Shown here piece after piece: positions 17,149-26,179 of a DNA stretch of 62,797 nt. How positions within the stretch are numbered: the stretch's first letter is position 1; each line of letters starts with the position of its first letter. This DNA is from an uncultured Oscillospiraceae bacterium (lineage in GTDB: Bacteria > Bacillota > Clostridia > Oscillospirales > Oscillospiraceae): contig CALWVS010000012.1 in assembly GCA_944385095.1 (NCBI GenBank), forward strand, positions 1-62,797. The letters are read 5' to 3'. The notes below the pieces were generated by a model. It was not told where the DNA came from. It saw only the letters and a program-made list of their open reading frames with translations, and did not search any database. Both the position numbers and the translations under genes were made by a program.

Positions 17149-18507
17149 ATGAATACACTATCTTGGAAACATCAGCTTCTTGTTGGGTTTACCTTGTTCT
17201 CCATGTTCTTCGGAGCTGGGAATTTAATTTTTCCTCCTCAACTAGGAGCAGCCGCAGGGAGCCATACTTGGTATGCAATGGCAGGTCTCAGCCTCAGTGC
17301 CATTTTGCTTCCCATTTTAGGAGTCATTGCTGTGGTACGGTATGGCAGTCTGGATGCCCTAGCCAGTCAAGTCCACCCCACTTTTTCTAAGATATTTACC
17401 ATTCTCATTTATCTCTCTATTGGTCCATGTCTTGCCATTCCCCGCACTGCCAGCACCTCTTTTGAAATGGCAATTCCCCCTTTTCTTCCCTCCGGAACTC
17501 CTACCACATGGATTCAGTTGGGGTATTCCCTTGTTTTTTTCTTGTTGGCATTTCTCATTGCATTCAACCCTGAGCGGCTCACCAGCTACCTTGGACGGGT
17601 TTTATGTCCCATTCTTCTTGTTTTAATCTGTATCATTTTTCTGGGCTGCCTCATTCATCCACTGGCTTCCTACGCTGACCCTCAGCCTCCCTATGATTTT
17701 ACCCCTGTGATACAGGGATTTCTCACAGGCTATCAGACCATGGATGCCATTGCAGCCCTGAATTTTGGTACTGTGATTGTACTGAATTTACAGACACTGG
17801 GGGTTCATGAATCGAAACCTGTTTTGTCTGCTACTGTCAAGGCTGGTTTGATTGCCTGTATTCTTTTTCTCCTCTCCTACTCCATGCTGGCTCATATTGG
17901 TGCCATTTCGGGTGCTGCTTTTCTTGAGACCTCCAACGGTGCCACCATTCTTACCAGACTGGTACAGCAAATTTTTGGATATTTCGGCACCATTCTGCTG
18001 GCACTGATTTTTATCATTGCCTGTTTCAACACCTGCGTGGGACTGATTAGCTGTTGCAGCACTTATTTCCACAAGCTGATTCCCTCTCTGCCCTATCACA
18101 TTTGGGCTTTTCTGTTTGCCCTCCTCAGTATGGTTATCTCCAATGCAGGGCTGACCCAAATTATGGCTTTTTCTGTCCCTGTGCTCAACATTCTCTATCC
18201 CCCAGCCATTGTTCTGATTCTTCTGTCCTTTCTTCCCCGCTTCCTGTCCTCCCACAGAGCAATCTATGTGGGTTCCATCAGCTTTACCTGTCTCTTTAGC
18301 ATTCTCTATACAATACAAGACCTCCATGCTCTCGCACCATTCACCCCGAAACATCCCATCAGTCACTTTACTCTCCTGTTCCATCGGTTTTTAAATGCGA
18401 TTCCCCTATCTGATATGGGACTTGGGTGGGTGCTTCCTGCTATGATTGGCGCACTGGTTGGATTGGCTCTTTCTCTGATTTGGTCTGATTTACGTCCAAA
18501 GGGATAA
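17149..18507 (+). CDS. brnQ: Branched-chain amino acid:cation symporter
   Basis: This 452-aa membrane protein of the LIVCS family imports Leu/Ile/Val with Na+ or H+. The N-terminus FTLFSMFFGAGNLIFPPQLG and the segment IYLSIGPCLAIPRTASTSFE are diagnostic; about twelve hydrophobic segments are visible. AGAAAGGAA precedes the ATG. A TATAAT at 17104-17109 is a probable -10, with no clear -35. The last 68 nt overlap, tail to tail, the 3' end of the DUF3298-like gene on the other strand. Confidence 0.93.
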   Translation: MNTLSWKHQLLVGFTLFSMFFGAGNLIFPPQLGAAAGSHTWYAMAGLSLSAILLPILGVIAVVRYGSLDALASQVHPTFSKIFTILIYLSIGPCLAIPRTASTSFEMAIPPFLPSGTPTTWIQLGYSLVFFLLAFLIAFNPERLTSYLGRVLCPILLVLICIIFLGCLIHPLASYADPQPPYDFTPVIQGFLTGYQTMDAIAALNFGTVIVLNLQTLGVHESKPVLSATVKAGLIACILFLLSYSMLAHIGAISGAAFLETSNGATILTRLVQQIFGYFGTILLALIFIIACFNTCVGLISCCSTYFHKLIPSLPYHIWAFLFALLSMVISNAGLTQIMAFSVPVLNILYPPAIVLILLSFLPRFLSSHRAIYVGSISFTCLFSILYTIQDLHALAPFTPKHPISHFTLLFHRFLNAIPLSDMGLGWVLPAMIGALVGLALSLIWSDLRPKG

Positions 18508-19147
18508 AAAAAGTGAGCATTCCTTCCTGTCCCTGTATGAGTGTTCTCTGTGGTATGTAAAATTCCAGCCCCTGTTCTGTTCGGGCAAACTGGTCTATAT
18601 GGCACAATTTGCAAAACTGCTTCTGTGTCAGCTCTGGCAGATGGCTGTCCTCTCTCTGCCTCATCTCCTGAAACTGTTGATACAGCTTCTGTTTCAGGTG
18701 CTTCTTTCCATTTTTTTCGTTCAGAAACTCCCACGGCAGAGCTGGAATACCACTGGGCAAATGCCACACATCCCCATATTTTATCAGTCTGCATTGGGTC
18801 TTGCCCCACTGTTCCCGTACCTCAGTCACAAGAGAGAGTACCGTCTCACTTTGGTAGGTCACTGTCTGTGTCAATTCTGCTTTCCACGGCAAAAACGCTC
18901 TCCCCTGTTCCATAGAAGTTGCAAACGCAATTCCACTTCTCCAATACAATTCTCCATCCCACCGTTTTTGCCACTGATGCATCACTTTTTGATAGTAGTC
19001 ATTCCATTTGTGTACAGGAAACCCTGTGCCTTTGACACTTGGCACCACCCATACTTTTTCCAGTACAACCTGCTCCTGTAATCGGTTGGACTGCTTATAT
19101 GGGGAAAATTTGATTTGATACCTGCTTTGTTTTTCCTCTTTTCTCAT
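18440..19147 (-). CDS. DUF3298/RsiV-like protein
   Basis: This 235-aa protein has no signal peptide. The central and C-terminal parts (ETVLSLVTEVREQWG, GLEFYIPQRTLIQGQEGMLT) resemble the DUF3298 domain found in RsiV-type anti-sigma factors and sporulation-associated proteins. No membrane segment is seen, so it is not a standard anti-sigma factor. Its function is unknown. AGAGGTGAT precedes the ATG by 7 nt. The C-terminal 68 nt lie antisense to the end of brnQ; both frames look real. Confidence 0.6.
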   Translation of the reverse strand: MRKEEKQSRYQIKFSPYKQSNRLQEQVVLEKVWVVPSVKGTGFPVHKWNDYYQKVMHQWQKRWDGELYWRSGIAFATSMEQGRAFLPWKAELTQTVTYQSETVLSLVTEVREQWGKTQCRLIKYGDVWHLPSGIPALPWEFLNEKNGKKHLKQKLYQQFQEMRQREDSHLPELTQKQFCKLCHIDQFARTEQGLEFYIPQRTLIQGQEGMLTFFIPLDVNQTKSEKEPIQPVRQS

Positions 19148-19267
19148 GCCATATCACCTCTCTAAGATACCCTATGTAAAATCAAACAAAAAGGTGTCTT
19201 GTCCGTTTACTTTCATATATTAACATGGTAAAATGTAAAAGTGATCAACTTTGAAAGGAGTCATTCC

Positions 19268-19564
19268 ATGTCAAAATTTTATGAAAAGCCCCCAAGTGAT
19301 TTGCTCTATTATGCAATGCTGGAGCTTCAGGATGTGGATGAATGCCGCAAATTTCTTCAGGATCTCTGCACGGTATCTGAACTGAAGGCAATGGAACAAC
19401 GGATGGAAGTTGCCATGTTGCTGGATCAGGGGCTGATATATAGTGAAATCTTGGAAAAAACCGGGGCATCCAGTGCCACAATCAGCCGTGTCAATCGCTG
19501 TTTGCTCTATGGTGCCAATGGATACCGCACCATCATTCCACGACTGAAGGAGAAACTATCATGA
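19268..19564 (+). CDS. YerC/TrpR-like DNA-binding protein
   Basis: This 98-aa protein matches the TrpR-superfamily YerC/YecD family: YAMLELQDVDECRKFLQDLC, then SELKAMEQRMEVAMLL and the helix-turn-helix EILEKTGASSATISRVNRCL. TrpR-like proteins bind DNA as dimers; the targets of this family are unknown. AAAGGAG precedes the ATG at 19268; an ATG 27 nt upstream lacks a site. Its stop overlaps the methyltransferase start by 4 nt (ATGA), so translation is coupled. Confidence 0.88.
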   Translation: MSKFYEKPPSDLLYYAMLELQDVDECRKFLQDLCTVSELKAMEQRMEVAMLLDQGLIYSEILEKTGASSATISRVNRCLLYGANGYRTIIPRLKEKLS

Positions 19565-20331
19565 CCAGTTATGGTTTTCTGGCTGGCTGCTATGACCAAT
19601 TTACTACGGATGTGAACTATCCAAAATGGGCAGATTATATCGAGTCTCACTTTCAAAAAATGGGACTCCCCGGAACCACCATTTTGGATTTGGCATGTGG
19701 TACTGGCTCACTGACGTGGGAACTTGCCCAGCGGGGCTATGATATGATTGGTGTAGACCTGTCCCCAGACATGCTGGCTGAGGCAATGGAAAAACAGCGT
19801 CCTATGGATGGTCCCGTCCCTGTGTTTCTATGTCAGTCTATGGATAAATTAGATTTATATGGAACTATTGACGCCTGTGTGTGCTGTCTGGACAGCATCA
19901 ACTATGTACTGGACCCCAAAAAGCTACAAAAAGCCATGGAGCGTGTGTATCTCTTTCTCATGCCTGGTGGTGTTTTCCTGTTTGATATCAACTCTCCCCA
20001 CAAACTGGAACAGTTAGATGGTCAAGTTTTTCTGGATGAAACGGAAGATGCCTACTGTGTCTGGCGTGCAGAGTACTCCAAGCGCAGCCGCATTTGTTCC
20101 TATTTCATGGATATTTTTCAGCTTGATGAGGAAACCGGTCTGTGGGAACGTGAAAATGAGTTACATCAAGAGCGCGCCTACACACCAGAAGATTTGACCG
20201 CCATGCTCAAACAGGCTGGTTTTCAGGACATCAAACAATACGGCAACCTGAAATGGCGTGCCCCAAAGCCGGAAGAAGACCGGATTTTCTTTGTTGCACG
20301 AAAAAATCCAAATATGACAACTCAACTATAA
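19561..20331 (+). CDS. Class I SAM-dependent methyltransferase
   Basis: This 256-aa enzyme has the Rossmann methyltransferase core: motif I LDLACGTGSLTWELAQRGYD (about residues 36-55), motif II GVDLSPDMLAEA, and the FDINSPHKLE stretch common in this small-molecule methyltransferase group. The substrate cannot be read from sequence. It overlaps the YerC-like gene by 4 nt and is followed by hslO after 14 nt, making a three-gene operon. Confidence 0.88.
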   Translation: MTSYGFLAGCYDQFTTDVNYPKWADYIESHFQKMGLPGTTILDLACGTGSLTWELAQRGYDMIGVDLSPDMLAEAMEKQRPMDGPVPVFLCQSMDKLDLYGTIDACVCCLDSINYVLDPKKLQKAMERVYLFLMPGGVFLFDINSPHKLEQLDGQVFLDETEDAYCVWRAEYSKRSRICSYFMDIFQLDEETGLWERENELHQERAYTPEDLTAMLKQAGFQDIKQYGNLKWRAPKPEEDRIFFVARKNPNMTTQL

Positions 20332-20345
20332 GGAGAATTTCATTC

Positions 20346-21227
20346 ATGCAAGACCAACTTGTAAGAGCCATGACAGCAGATGGTCAGATTAAAGCAGTGG
20401 CTGTCACCGGACGTGACTTGGTAGAAAAAGCACGCACCATTCATACCCTTCTTCCTGTGGCAACTGCCGCTCTGGGGCGCACCTTGCTTGCCAGCTCCAT
20501 GATGGGAGATATGCTGAAATCTGACCAGGCATCCCTGACCTTGCAGTTAAAAGGAGGGGGACCACTGGGCACCGTTTTAGCTGTATCCGACTCTCAGGGC
20601 AATGTGAGAGGCTATGTACAAAACCCACATGTGGCTTTGATGGAAAAGGAACGGGGTAAACTGGATGTTGGCAGTGCGGTAGGAACCGATGGAAGCCTGA
20701 CGGTTATCAAAGATTTGGGTATGAAAGAACCATATGTGGGCACCATTGGGCTGTTTTCCGGTGAAATTGCGGATGATATTGCCATGTACTTTGTAGAAAG
20801 TGAGCAAATTCCAACCGCCTGCGCCCTTGGTGTGCTCATTGGAACAGATCAATCCGTCACCGCCGCAGGGGGCTACCTGATTCAGCTTCTCCCCGGTGCA
20901 GATGAATCTATGATTTCCAAAGTGGAAGCTGGAATTCACCGTGTCGGTTCTGTCAGTCCCGCTCTGGAACGTGGGCTGGATGCTGAGGGGCTTCTGCGCG
21001 AAGTGCTTTCTGACTTTGAACTGGAAATTTTGGAGACGCACCCCATTTCTTACCGCTGTTATTGCAGTGAGGAGCGTGTTACCCGTGCCCTCATCAGCAT
21101 GGGAAAAGAAGAACTGGCTTCTATGATTGCAGAACAGGGGGAAGCAGAGTTGACCTGTCAGTTCTGTGACAAAGTTTACCACTACACCAAAGAACAACTA
21201 GAGGCACTGTTACACTCCATGTCATAA
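20346..21227 (+). CDS. hslO: Redox-regulated chaperone Hsp33
   Basis: This 293-aa protein is Hsp33, a holdase activated by oxidative unfolding. The N-terminal domain shows LVRAMTADGQIKAVAVTGRD and GGGPLGTVLAVSD. The C-terminal zinc site has the four expected cysteines, CYC and CQFC, separated by about 30 residues, so redox switching should work. AAGGAGAA precedes the ATG at 20346; an in-frame upstream start lies inside the methyltransferase gene. It is the last gene of the operon, closed by a strong terminator. Confidence 0.95.
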   Translation: MQDQLVRAMTADGQIKAVAVTGRDLVEKARTIHTLLPVATAALGRTLLASSMMGDMLKSDQASLTLQLKGGGPLGTVLAVSDSQGNVRGYVQNPHVALMEKERGKLDVGSAVGTDGSLTVIKDLGMKEPYVGTIGLFSGEIADDIAMYFVESEQIPTACALGVLIGTDQSVTAAGGYLIQLLPGADESMISKVEAGIHRVGSVSPALERGLDAEGLLREVLSDFELEILETHPISYRCYCSEERVTRALISMGKEELASMIAEQGEAELTCQFCDKVYHYTKEQLEALLHSMS

Positions 21228-21240
21228 CCACCAGAAGCAG

Positions 21241-21290
21241 ACTGCCTGAAATTGTACTTTCATTTACAATTTCAGGCAGTTTCTTTTTTT
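21241..21290 (+). terminator. Terminator after hslO
   Basis: ACTGCCTGAAATTGTA (21241-21256) pairs with TACAATTTCAGGCAGT (21265-21280), followed by TTCTTTTTTT. The rest of the 21291-21538 gap is AT-rich leader for gltS, and I see no other element in it. Confidence 0.93.
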
Positions 21291-21538
21291 CTCTTTGATT
21301 TATTACGAATTTAAGGAAAAAACTTCACAAACTATTCTACATGACCAGACAAATCCAGTTTTAATCCCTCATTTTTTGTGTAGATACTACAAGAAAATCA
21401 TGACAAAATTGTTCATTAGATGGAATTTATTTTCATGCTTGTAGGAATTTGAAGGATTTTGAAGTCCGACTTGTAGAATAATATCACAACTGATGTGGAA
21501 GGGCATCAAAAAATAAAAGAAAAAGGAGAGAGTAAATC

Positions 21539-22780
21539 ATGCAAATTGCACTGAATATGTATCAGACTGCGGCCATTGCCATGCTCCTGTTTGTTCTGGG
21601 ACGTGCATTGACCACCAGAATCGAATTTCTGAGAAAATGCTGTATTCCTGCCCCTGTGGTAGGCGGTCTGATTTTCGCCATTGTACACTTGTTCCTGTAC
21701 ATGGGCGGTATTGTTGAGTTCAGCTTTGACTCCAATGTAAAGGACTTCTTTATGACCCTGTTCTTTACCAGCGTCGGTTACACTGCCTGCTTCCGTCTGC
21801 TGAAGAAGGGTGGCAAAAAGGTGATCACCTTCCTGATCGTTGCCATCGTTATGGTCTGCTTGCAGAATATCGTCAGCAGTGTTCTGGCTGGTGTATTTGG
21901 CTGGGATATGCGTCTGGGTCTGTGTACTGGTTCTATTCCCATGGTTGGCGGTCATGGTACTGCCGGTTCCTACGGTCCTATGATGGAAAATGATCTGGGC
22001 ATTGCTGGTGCCAACGTGCTGGCTATTGCCGCTGCAACCTACGGTCTGGTGGCTGGCTCTCTTATGGGTGGTCCCACCGCTCGCAGCATCATCAACAAGT
22101 ATGGTCTGCACTCTGAGGAGACAGAAGCAACCATCATGGAAGTAAGTGATGAGACTGAGGCACAGAAGGCAAAGGCAAATGATATCAGTGTTGAGTCCTT
22201 CACCAATGCTGTGATTCTGCTGATTGTTGCATCCGGTCTTGGTACTCTGTTGACTCTGTGGCTGAACAATATTCAGATTAACATTGGTAACTTCTCCTTT
22301 AAGTTCACCTTCCCCACCTACATTGGTGCTATGCTCATCGCCGCTGTGATTCGTAATTTCTGTGATGCAAAGCACATCATCCTGCCCGGTAAAGCTCTGG
22401 ACATCTGGGGCAACGTCTCCCTGTCCATCTTCCTGGCCATTGCTCTGATGAGCGTGTGCCTGTGGCAGCTTGCTGATCTGGCAATTCCTATGGTGGTTAT
22501 GCTGGTTGCTCAGACTGTCCTCATGTTCTTCTACGCCCGTTTTGTGGTGTTCAACATCATGGGTCGAGACTACGAGGCCGCTGTCATGACCTCCGCTTTC
22601 TGTGGCTTCGGTATGGGTGCTACCCCCAACGCTATGGCAAACATGCAGGCTCTGACCAAACACTTTGGTCCTGCTCCTCAGGCATACTTTGTTGTGCCTC
22701 TGGTCGGCTCCCTGTTCATCGACTTCTTCAATGGTCTGATTATCACAGGCTTCATCAACATCCTGCCTATGTTTGGTTAA
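21539..22780 (+). CDS. gltS: Sodium/glutamate symporter
   Basis: This is a 413-aa ESS-family transporter for glutamate:Na+ symport. Typical features are CCIPAPVVGGLIFA near the N-terminus, the central GSIPMVGGHGTAGSYGP motif, and AFCGFGMGATPNAMANMQA in the second half, the two inverted re-entrant repeats of the family. The ribosome site AAAAAGGAGAGAG is strong. Codon use is more C-ending and biased than that of its neighbours, as in highly expressed genes. Confidence 0.95.
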   Translation: MQIALNMYQTAAIAMLLFVLGRALTTRIEFLRKCCIPAPVVGGLIFAIVHLFLYMGGIVEFSFDSNVKDFFMTLFFTSVGYTACFRLLKKGGKKVITFLIVAIVMVCLQNIVSSVLAGVFGWDMRLGLCTGSIPMVGGHGTAGSYGPMMENDLGIAGANVLAIAAATYGLVAGSLMGGPTARSIINKYGLHSEETEATIMEVSDETEAQKAKANDISVESFTNAVILLIVASGLGTLLTLWLNNIQINIGNFSFKFTFPTYIGAMLIAAVIRNFCDAKHIILPGKALDIWGNVSLSIFLAIALMSVCLWQLADLAIPMVVMLVAQTVLMFFYARFVVFNIMGRDYEAAVMTSAFCGFGMGATPNAMANMQALTKHFGPAPQAYFVVPLVGSLFIDFFNGLIITGFINILPMFG

Positions 22781-22788
22781 ATCCCTTC

Positions 22789-22822
22789 GCCTGGAATCTG
22801 CAACAGGTTCCAGGCTTTTTTA
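22789..22822 (+). terminator. Terminator after gltS
   Basis: GCCTGGAATCTG pairs with CAGGTTCCAGGC (one bulge) and is followed by six T. Confidence 0.88.
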
Positions 22823-22834
22823 TTTCCGAATTAG

Positions 22835-22887
22835 AAAACAGAACACAGAGGATGGGACGATTGCACCCATTCTCTGTGTTCTGTTTT
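22835..22887 (-). terminator. Terminator after the M15 peptidase gene (bidirectional)
   Basis: AAAACAGAACACAGAG pairs with CTCTGTGTTCTGTTTT, with an inner ATGGG/CCCAT extension. T runs on both sides let it act in both directions. Confidence 0.8.
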
Positions 22888-22904
22888 TCTCATTCAACTA
22901 CAGT

Positions 22905-24362
22905 TCAATTATACAAGTTAGCACTCAACCACTTAATAGGGTCATATACTGGGGCAATCCAGCTTTCAGAGGAAATGGGAATCTGTGTGGGAAACAGTGC
23001 CATCAACTCCTCTATGCTGGCATTTTTCAGGTAGTGATATAATGAAGTCAATATCTCATTTGTACTCTCATGTTCCTGTACATAGATGGTATCATCCACC
23101 TGTTGGTAGGGAATCTCAAACTGTTTTAAAAAATCTGTCACTGGTACATAGAGTTCTCCCTGGTACCATAACTCTGTATGTTTTCTTGGATAGGGAACCC
23201 CATCCACCACAGGCAGCAGATAGGGATGTAATTCCACTCGTTGATTTTCTGAAAACAGCAATACCCCACCATCCGACCGAACCCCTGCCGCAATTCCAAC
23301 ACTACGGGCCAACGCAACACAGGGGGCATACCACTGATGATTCAACCATAAAAGCTGTTCTGAAATTGGGGTAGAAACATTTTGGAGAAAATCGGTCTGG
23401 GGTGGTACTTGCCGTGCCAGATATTCCTCATAGGTCAACCCCTGTTCCTCACAGACTTGGGCAATTTCTACCCCCACATACCGATAGTGCCACGGCTCAA
23501 ACTGATACCCTGTAATCTGCTCTTTCCCCTCTGGATAGCGGAGAATAAAGCCATACTTCCAGCTATTTTCCCTCAACCATCTATAAGTATCTGTATTCTG
23601 AAAATTGCTGTAAAAATCCGCTGTGTTAATATCCACGCTCAATCCTGTCTGATGTTCTGAATAACCCGGTCTTGCGGAGTAGCTCTCTGCCAGTTCCTTC
23701 CCATCTGTTGCCACATAAGTCTGATACAGTCGTTTTTGTGTTTGATAGGAGCGATAGGCAGACACACTGTAAAGACGAAATCCATCTTCACTGGCTGCTT
23801 CTGCCATCTTGACAAATGCATCATAGGCAACCGGCTGCATTTTGGCGTTGCGTACTGTGGTATAGACAGCATCCATTTTGACCAGTTCTGGCTCAAAATC
23901 TGCCCCCAGTGCGCAATACTTATTGACCAAAACCGTCAAACTGTTGGGGTCCTCTGCCATTACTGTCTGTTCGTAAAAGGGCAAATCTAAATTGGCATTG
24001 ACCCATGTTACAATTTCTTCTGCGGTCCACTCCGGGTTTTGATTCCACTGCTGGATATAGCGTTCCAGTAACTCAGATTTTCCATAGGGTAACTGTAAAA
24101 AGGACAACCACACAGGTGGGGCGGTGTGTTCTACCAGTGAGTTCCACTGTTCCTCACTCAGTTTCAGATGCAGCATGGTTGCCTCCGGTTGCTCAATTCC
24201 CCACTGCTCCAACTGTTCCAACTGTTGAATCTCCTGCTGAATTTGCTCATGTTCAGGATAGAGAACCACATCTTCCTGTATAGGCTGCGCTGCTACACCA
24301 AAAGAACAACATACCGCACACAGCATGACTGCAATTCCTCTGATGACAATTTTATGTTTCAT
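22905..24362 (-). CDS. D-alanyl-D-alanine carboxypeptidase, VanY/M15 family
   Basis: This 485-aa exported protein trims the terminal D-Ala of peptidoglycan stems. It has a signal peptide (IRGIAVMLCAVCCSFGVAAQ), a ~150-aa helical N-terminal region, and the M15B zinc peptidase domain at about residues 185-345 with SAYRSYQTQKRLYQ, the metal ligands in SEHQTGLSVDI and the final EPWHYRYVG. The C-terminal ~110 aa (RVELHPYLLPVVDGVPYP, YVPVTDFLKQFEIPYQQVDD) look like a copper-amine-oxidase-N type wall-associated domain. The ATG at 24362 has GAGGAGC upstream; a longer upstream start runs into the previous gene. It lies 37 nt downstream of the C26 amidotransferase and is probably in the same operon. 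Confidence 0.88.
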   Translation of the reverse strand: MKHKIVIRGIAVMLCAVCCSFGVAAQPIQEDVVLYPEHEQIQQEIQQLEQLEQWGIEQPEATMLHLKLSEEQWNSLVEHTAPPVWLSFLQLPYGKSELLERYIQQWNQNPEWTAEEIVTWVNANLDLPFYEQTVMAEDPNSLTVLVNKYCALGADFEPELVKMDAVYTTVRNAKMQPVAYDAFVKMAEAASEDGFRLYSVSAYRSYQTQKRLYQTYVATDGKELAESYSARPGYSEHQTGLSVDINTADFYSNFQNTDTYRWLRENSWKYGFILRYPEGKEQITGYQFEPWHYRYVGVEIAQVCEEQGLTYEEYLARQVPPQTDFLQNVSTPISEQLLWLNHQWYAPCVALARSVGIAAGVRSDGGVLLFSENQRVELHPYLLPVVDGVPYPRKHTELWYQGELYVPVTDFLKQFEIPYQQVDDTIYVQEHESTNEILTSLYHYLKNASIEELMALFPTQIPISSESWIAPVYDPIKWLSANLYN

Positions 24363-24399
24363 AGTTTTCTTGCTCCTCTGTATCATCCTCACACAGGAT

Positions 24400-25038
24400 T
24401 TATTCCTGTGCGACCTTTTGTATAAACCAGTCAAACAGTCCTTTGCATGGAGAATTTCCCATGCGTTCTGGGTGAAATTGTACACCCAATATGGGCAAAT
24501 TCCGTCCCTGAACTGCCTCTATACTGCCATCTTTTGCCCAGCCAATCACCTTAAGTTCATCACTGACCGTCTCCAATACCTGATGGTGTGCACTGTTGAC
24601 TGTATTTTGTGTGCCAAAAAACTGGGACAGCACCCCATCTTTGGAACATGATATGGAATGGAACACATCCTGTTTTCCCTGATGGAGCTGCCATCTCTCT
24701 TTGGGTAGATGCTGTAAAATGCTTCCACCCAATACCACATTTAACATCTGCATTCCTCTGCAAATGCCCAGAATGGGTTTGTTTCTTTGGAGATAGTACT
24801 CAATAAGCTTCCATTCAGCCAAATCCCGCTGTGCATCTGGTGGATAAGAACCCTTGCTGACCTGCCCATAAAAACAGGGGTCAATATCTCCCCCACCACA
24901 AAGCAGAAGCCCCTGACAATCTGCCACAGGTTCAGGGGCATATCCCATGATGGGGATTCCTCCACTTTGTAGGATTGTGTTGGGATAGGTTGTACTTCCA
25001 CCCATTGGGCATGACACTTGAACATAAGGACAACTCAC
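24400..25038 (-). CDS. Class I glutamine amidotransferase, peptidase C26 (PuuD-like)
   Basis: This 212-aa protein resembles gamma-glutamyl-GABA hydrolase. It has LLLCGGGDIDPCFYG, the nucleophile elbow ILGICRGMQMLNV (Cys) and VQFHPERMG (His-x-Glu). Family members cleave gamma-glutamyl amides. The start is GTG at 25038, supported by GAGAGGTGAAT 7 nt upstream; the protein is a little shorter than the usual ~240 aa at the N-terminus. It precedes the M15 carboxypeptidase, so a role in gamma-glutamyl or cell-wall peptide turnover is possible. Confidence 0.85.
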   Translation of the reverse strand: MSCPYVQVSCPMGGSTTYPNTILQSGGIPIMGYAPEPVADCQGLLLCGGGDIDPCFYGQVSKGSYPPDAQRDLAEWKLIEYYLQRNKPILGICRGMQMLNVVLGGSILQHLPKERWQLHQGKQDVFHSISCSKDGVLSQFFGTQNTVNSAHHQVLETVSDELKVIGWAKDGSIEAVQGRNLPILGVQFHPERMGNSPCKGLFDWFIQKVAQE

Positions 25039-25149
25039 TTATATTCACCTCTCAACCAGTTCTGTTTTACTCCTATGCGCTCAAATGGATGGAGGTGCAT
25101 ACTAAGCATACATTTTTTTCCCTGCAAATACAAGAGAAATTTGCACAAA

Positions 25150-25182
25150 AAAGCACACACAACATAAATTGTGTGTGCCCTT
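25150..25182 (-). terminator. Terminator after the AraC-family gene
   Basis: GCACACACAA (25153-25162) pairs with TTGTGTGTGC (25169-25178). T runs lie on both flanks, so it can act bidirectionally. Confidence 0.85.
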
Positions 25183-25184
25183 TT

Positions 25185-26033
25185 TTATTCAAGTTCTGTT
25201 TGTATACTGCGTTCTGCACGCCCTTTTTTTCGATAATAGGATGGGGTCTCTCCTATGGTGCGTTTGAATGCTTTGGAAAAGGTCAGTGGGTCTGGATAAC
25301 CACAGGAGTGTGCTACTTCTGCCACAGACAGCTCTCCTGCCTGTAAAAGCTGCAATGCCCGCTCCATGCGGTAGCGCATTAAAAACTGCTGTGGGGAACA
25401 CTGCATGGTTGCCTGGAATACAGTAGTCAAATAACTTCGATTCAATCCCACATACTTTGCCAGCTTTGCAACGGTCAAATCCTCCTGATAGTGGTTATAA
25501 ATATACTCCACTGCCAATTCTACATAGTCGGAGGCTGCTTCCCGATTTTTTCTGCCACCTGTTGTATTTGATGTAGCAATCCGTCCCAAAAAACGATATA
25601 ACTCCCCCAGAAGCAACAGTTCATGCCCACGTCCCACTGTGTCATAGTGCATCATTTCCTGTACACAGTGCTCCAGCAGACCTGTACTTGTGCACCGAAA
25701 CACGGGTCTTGCTTGAGAAAGCCCACAAATCTCCAAATATTCCTTCGCTTGACTGCCAGTAAATCCAACCCAAATCAGACTCCAAGGGTGCTCTGTGTCC
25801 GCCTGAAAATAGGTCACTTCATTGGGCAAAACCAGAAATCCTTCTCCTGCCTGAATGTCATAACGCTGTCCCTGTGTGCGATATTCACCCCTGCCGGAAA
25901 TGCAAAAATAGAGCAGATGGTTCTCTCTCACCACAGGTCCCATTGCATCCCCTGGTGCACAAGCCCGTTTGCCACAAAACAGGAAAGATAATGCTGAATG
26001 TTCTCTTTGTGTCTGTGTTGCCCATGCTTTCAT
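25185..26033 (-). CDS. AraC-family transcriptional regulator
   Basis: This 282-aa regulator has an N-terminal cupin-like effector domain (YFCISGRGEYRTQGQRYDIQ, AGEGFLVLPNEVTYFQ). Its C-terminal double helix-turn-helix is at about residues 175-275 (LTVAKLAKYVGLNRSYLTTV and SVAEVAHSCGYPDPLTFSKA). The layout is that of carbohydrate-responsive AraC proteins, but no sugar-utilisation genes adjoin it, so its target is unknown. The ATG at 26033 is preceded by GGGAGGTG; an ATG 39 nt upstream has no site. Confidence 0.9.
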   Translation of the reverse strand: MKAWATQTQREHSALSFLFCGKRACAPGDAMGPVVRENHLLYFCISGRGEYRTQGQRYDIQAGEGFLVLPNEVTYFQADTEHPWSLIWVGFTGSQAKEYLEICGLSQARPVFRCTSTGLLEHCVQEMMHYDTVGRGHELLLLGELYRFLGRIATSNTTGGRKNREAASDYVELAVEYIYNHYQEDLTVAKLAKYVGLNRSYLTTVFQATMQCSPQQFLMRYRMERALQLLQAGELSVAEVAHSCGYPDPLTFSKAFKRTIGETPSYYRKKGRAERSIQTELE

Positions 26034-26095
26034 CTTCTTGCACCTCCCGATTCTACCATATGGCAATACCACACTTTGTTCCTGTTACAACTAAC

Positions 26096-26104
26096 ATTAT
26101 ATCA
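26096..26104 (-). promoter_or_regulatory. Extended -10 promoter of the AraC-family gene
   Basis: On the minus strand TGATATAAT lies 63 nt before the start codon, in very AT-rich DNA. No clear -35 is seen. Confidence 0.5.
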
Positions 26105-26179
26105 TATATATTTTAAATTTACCATCTATATCAATAAATTTTTATAATATTAAATTGCATTTTTATCTATTTTCACCAT

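Noticed and set aside
21506-22663. Long open frame (385 codons) antisense to gltS
   Set aside because: It is a His/Thr/Gln-rich shadow of a confidently assigned membrane transporter.
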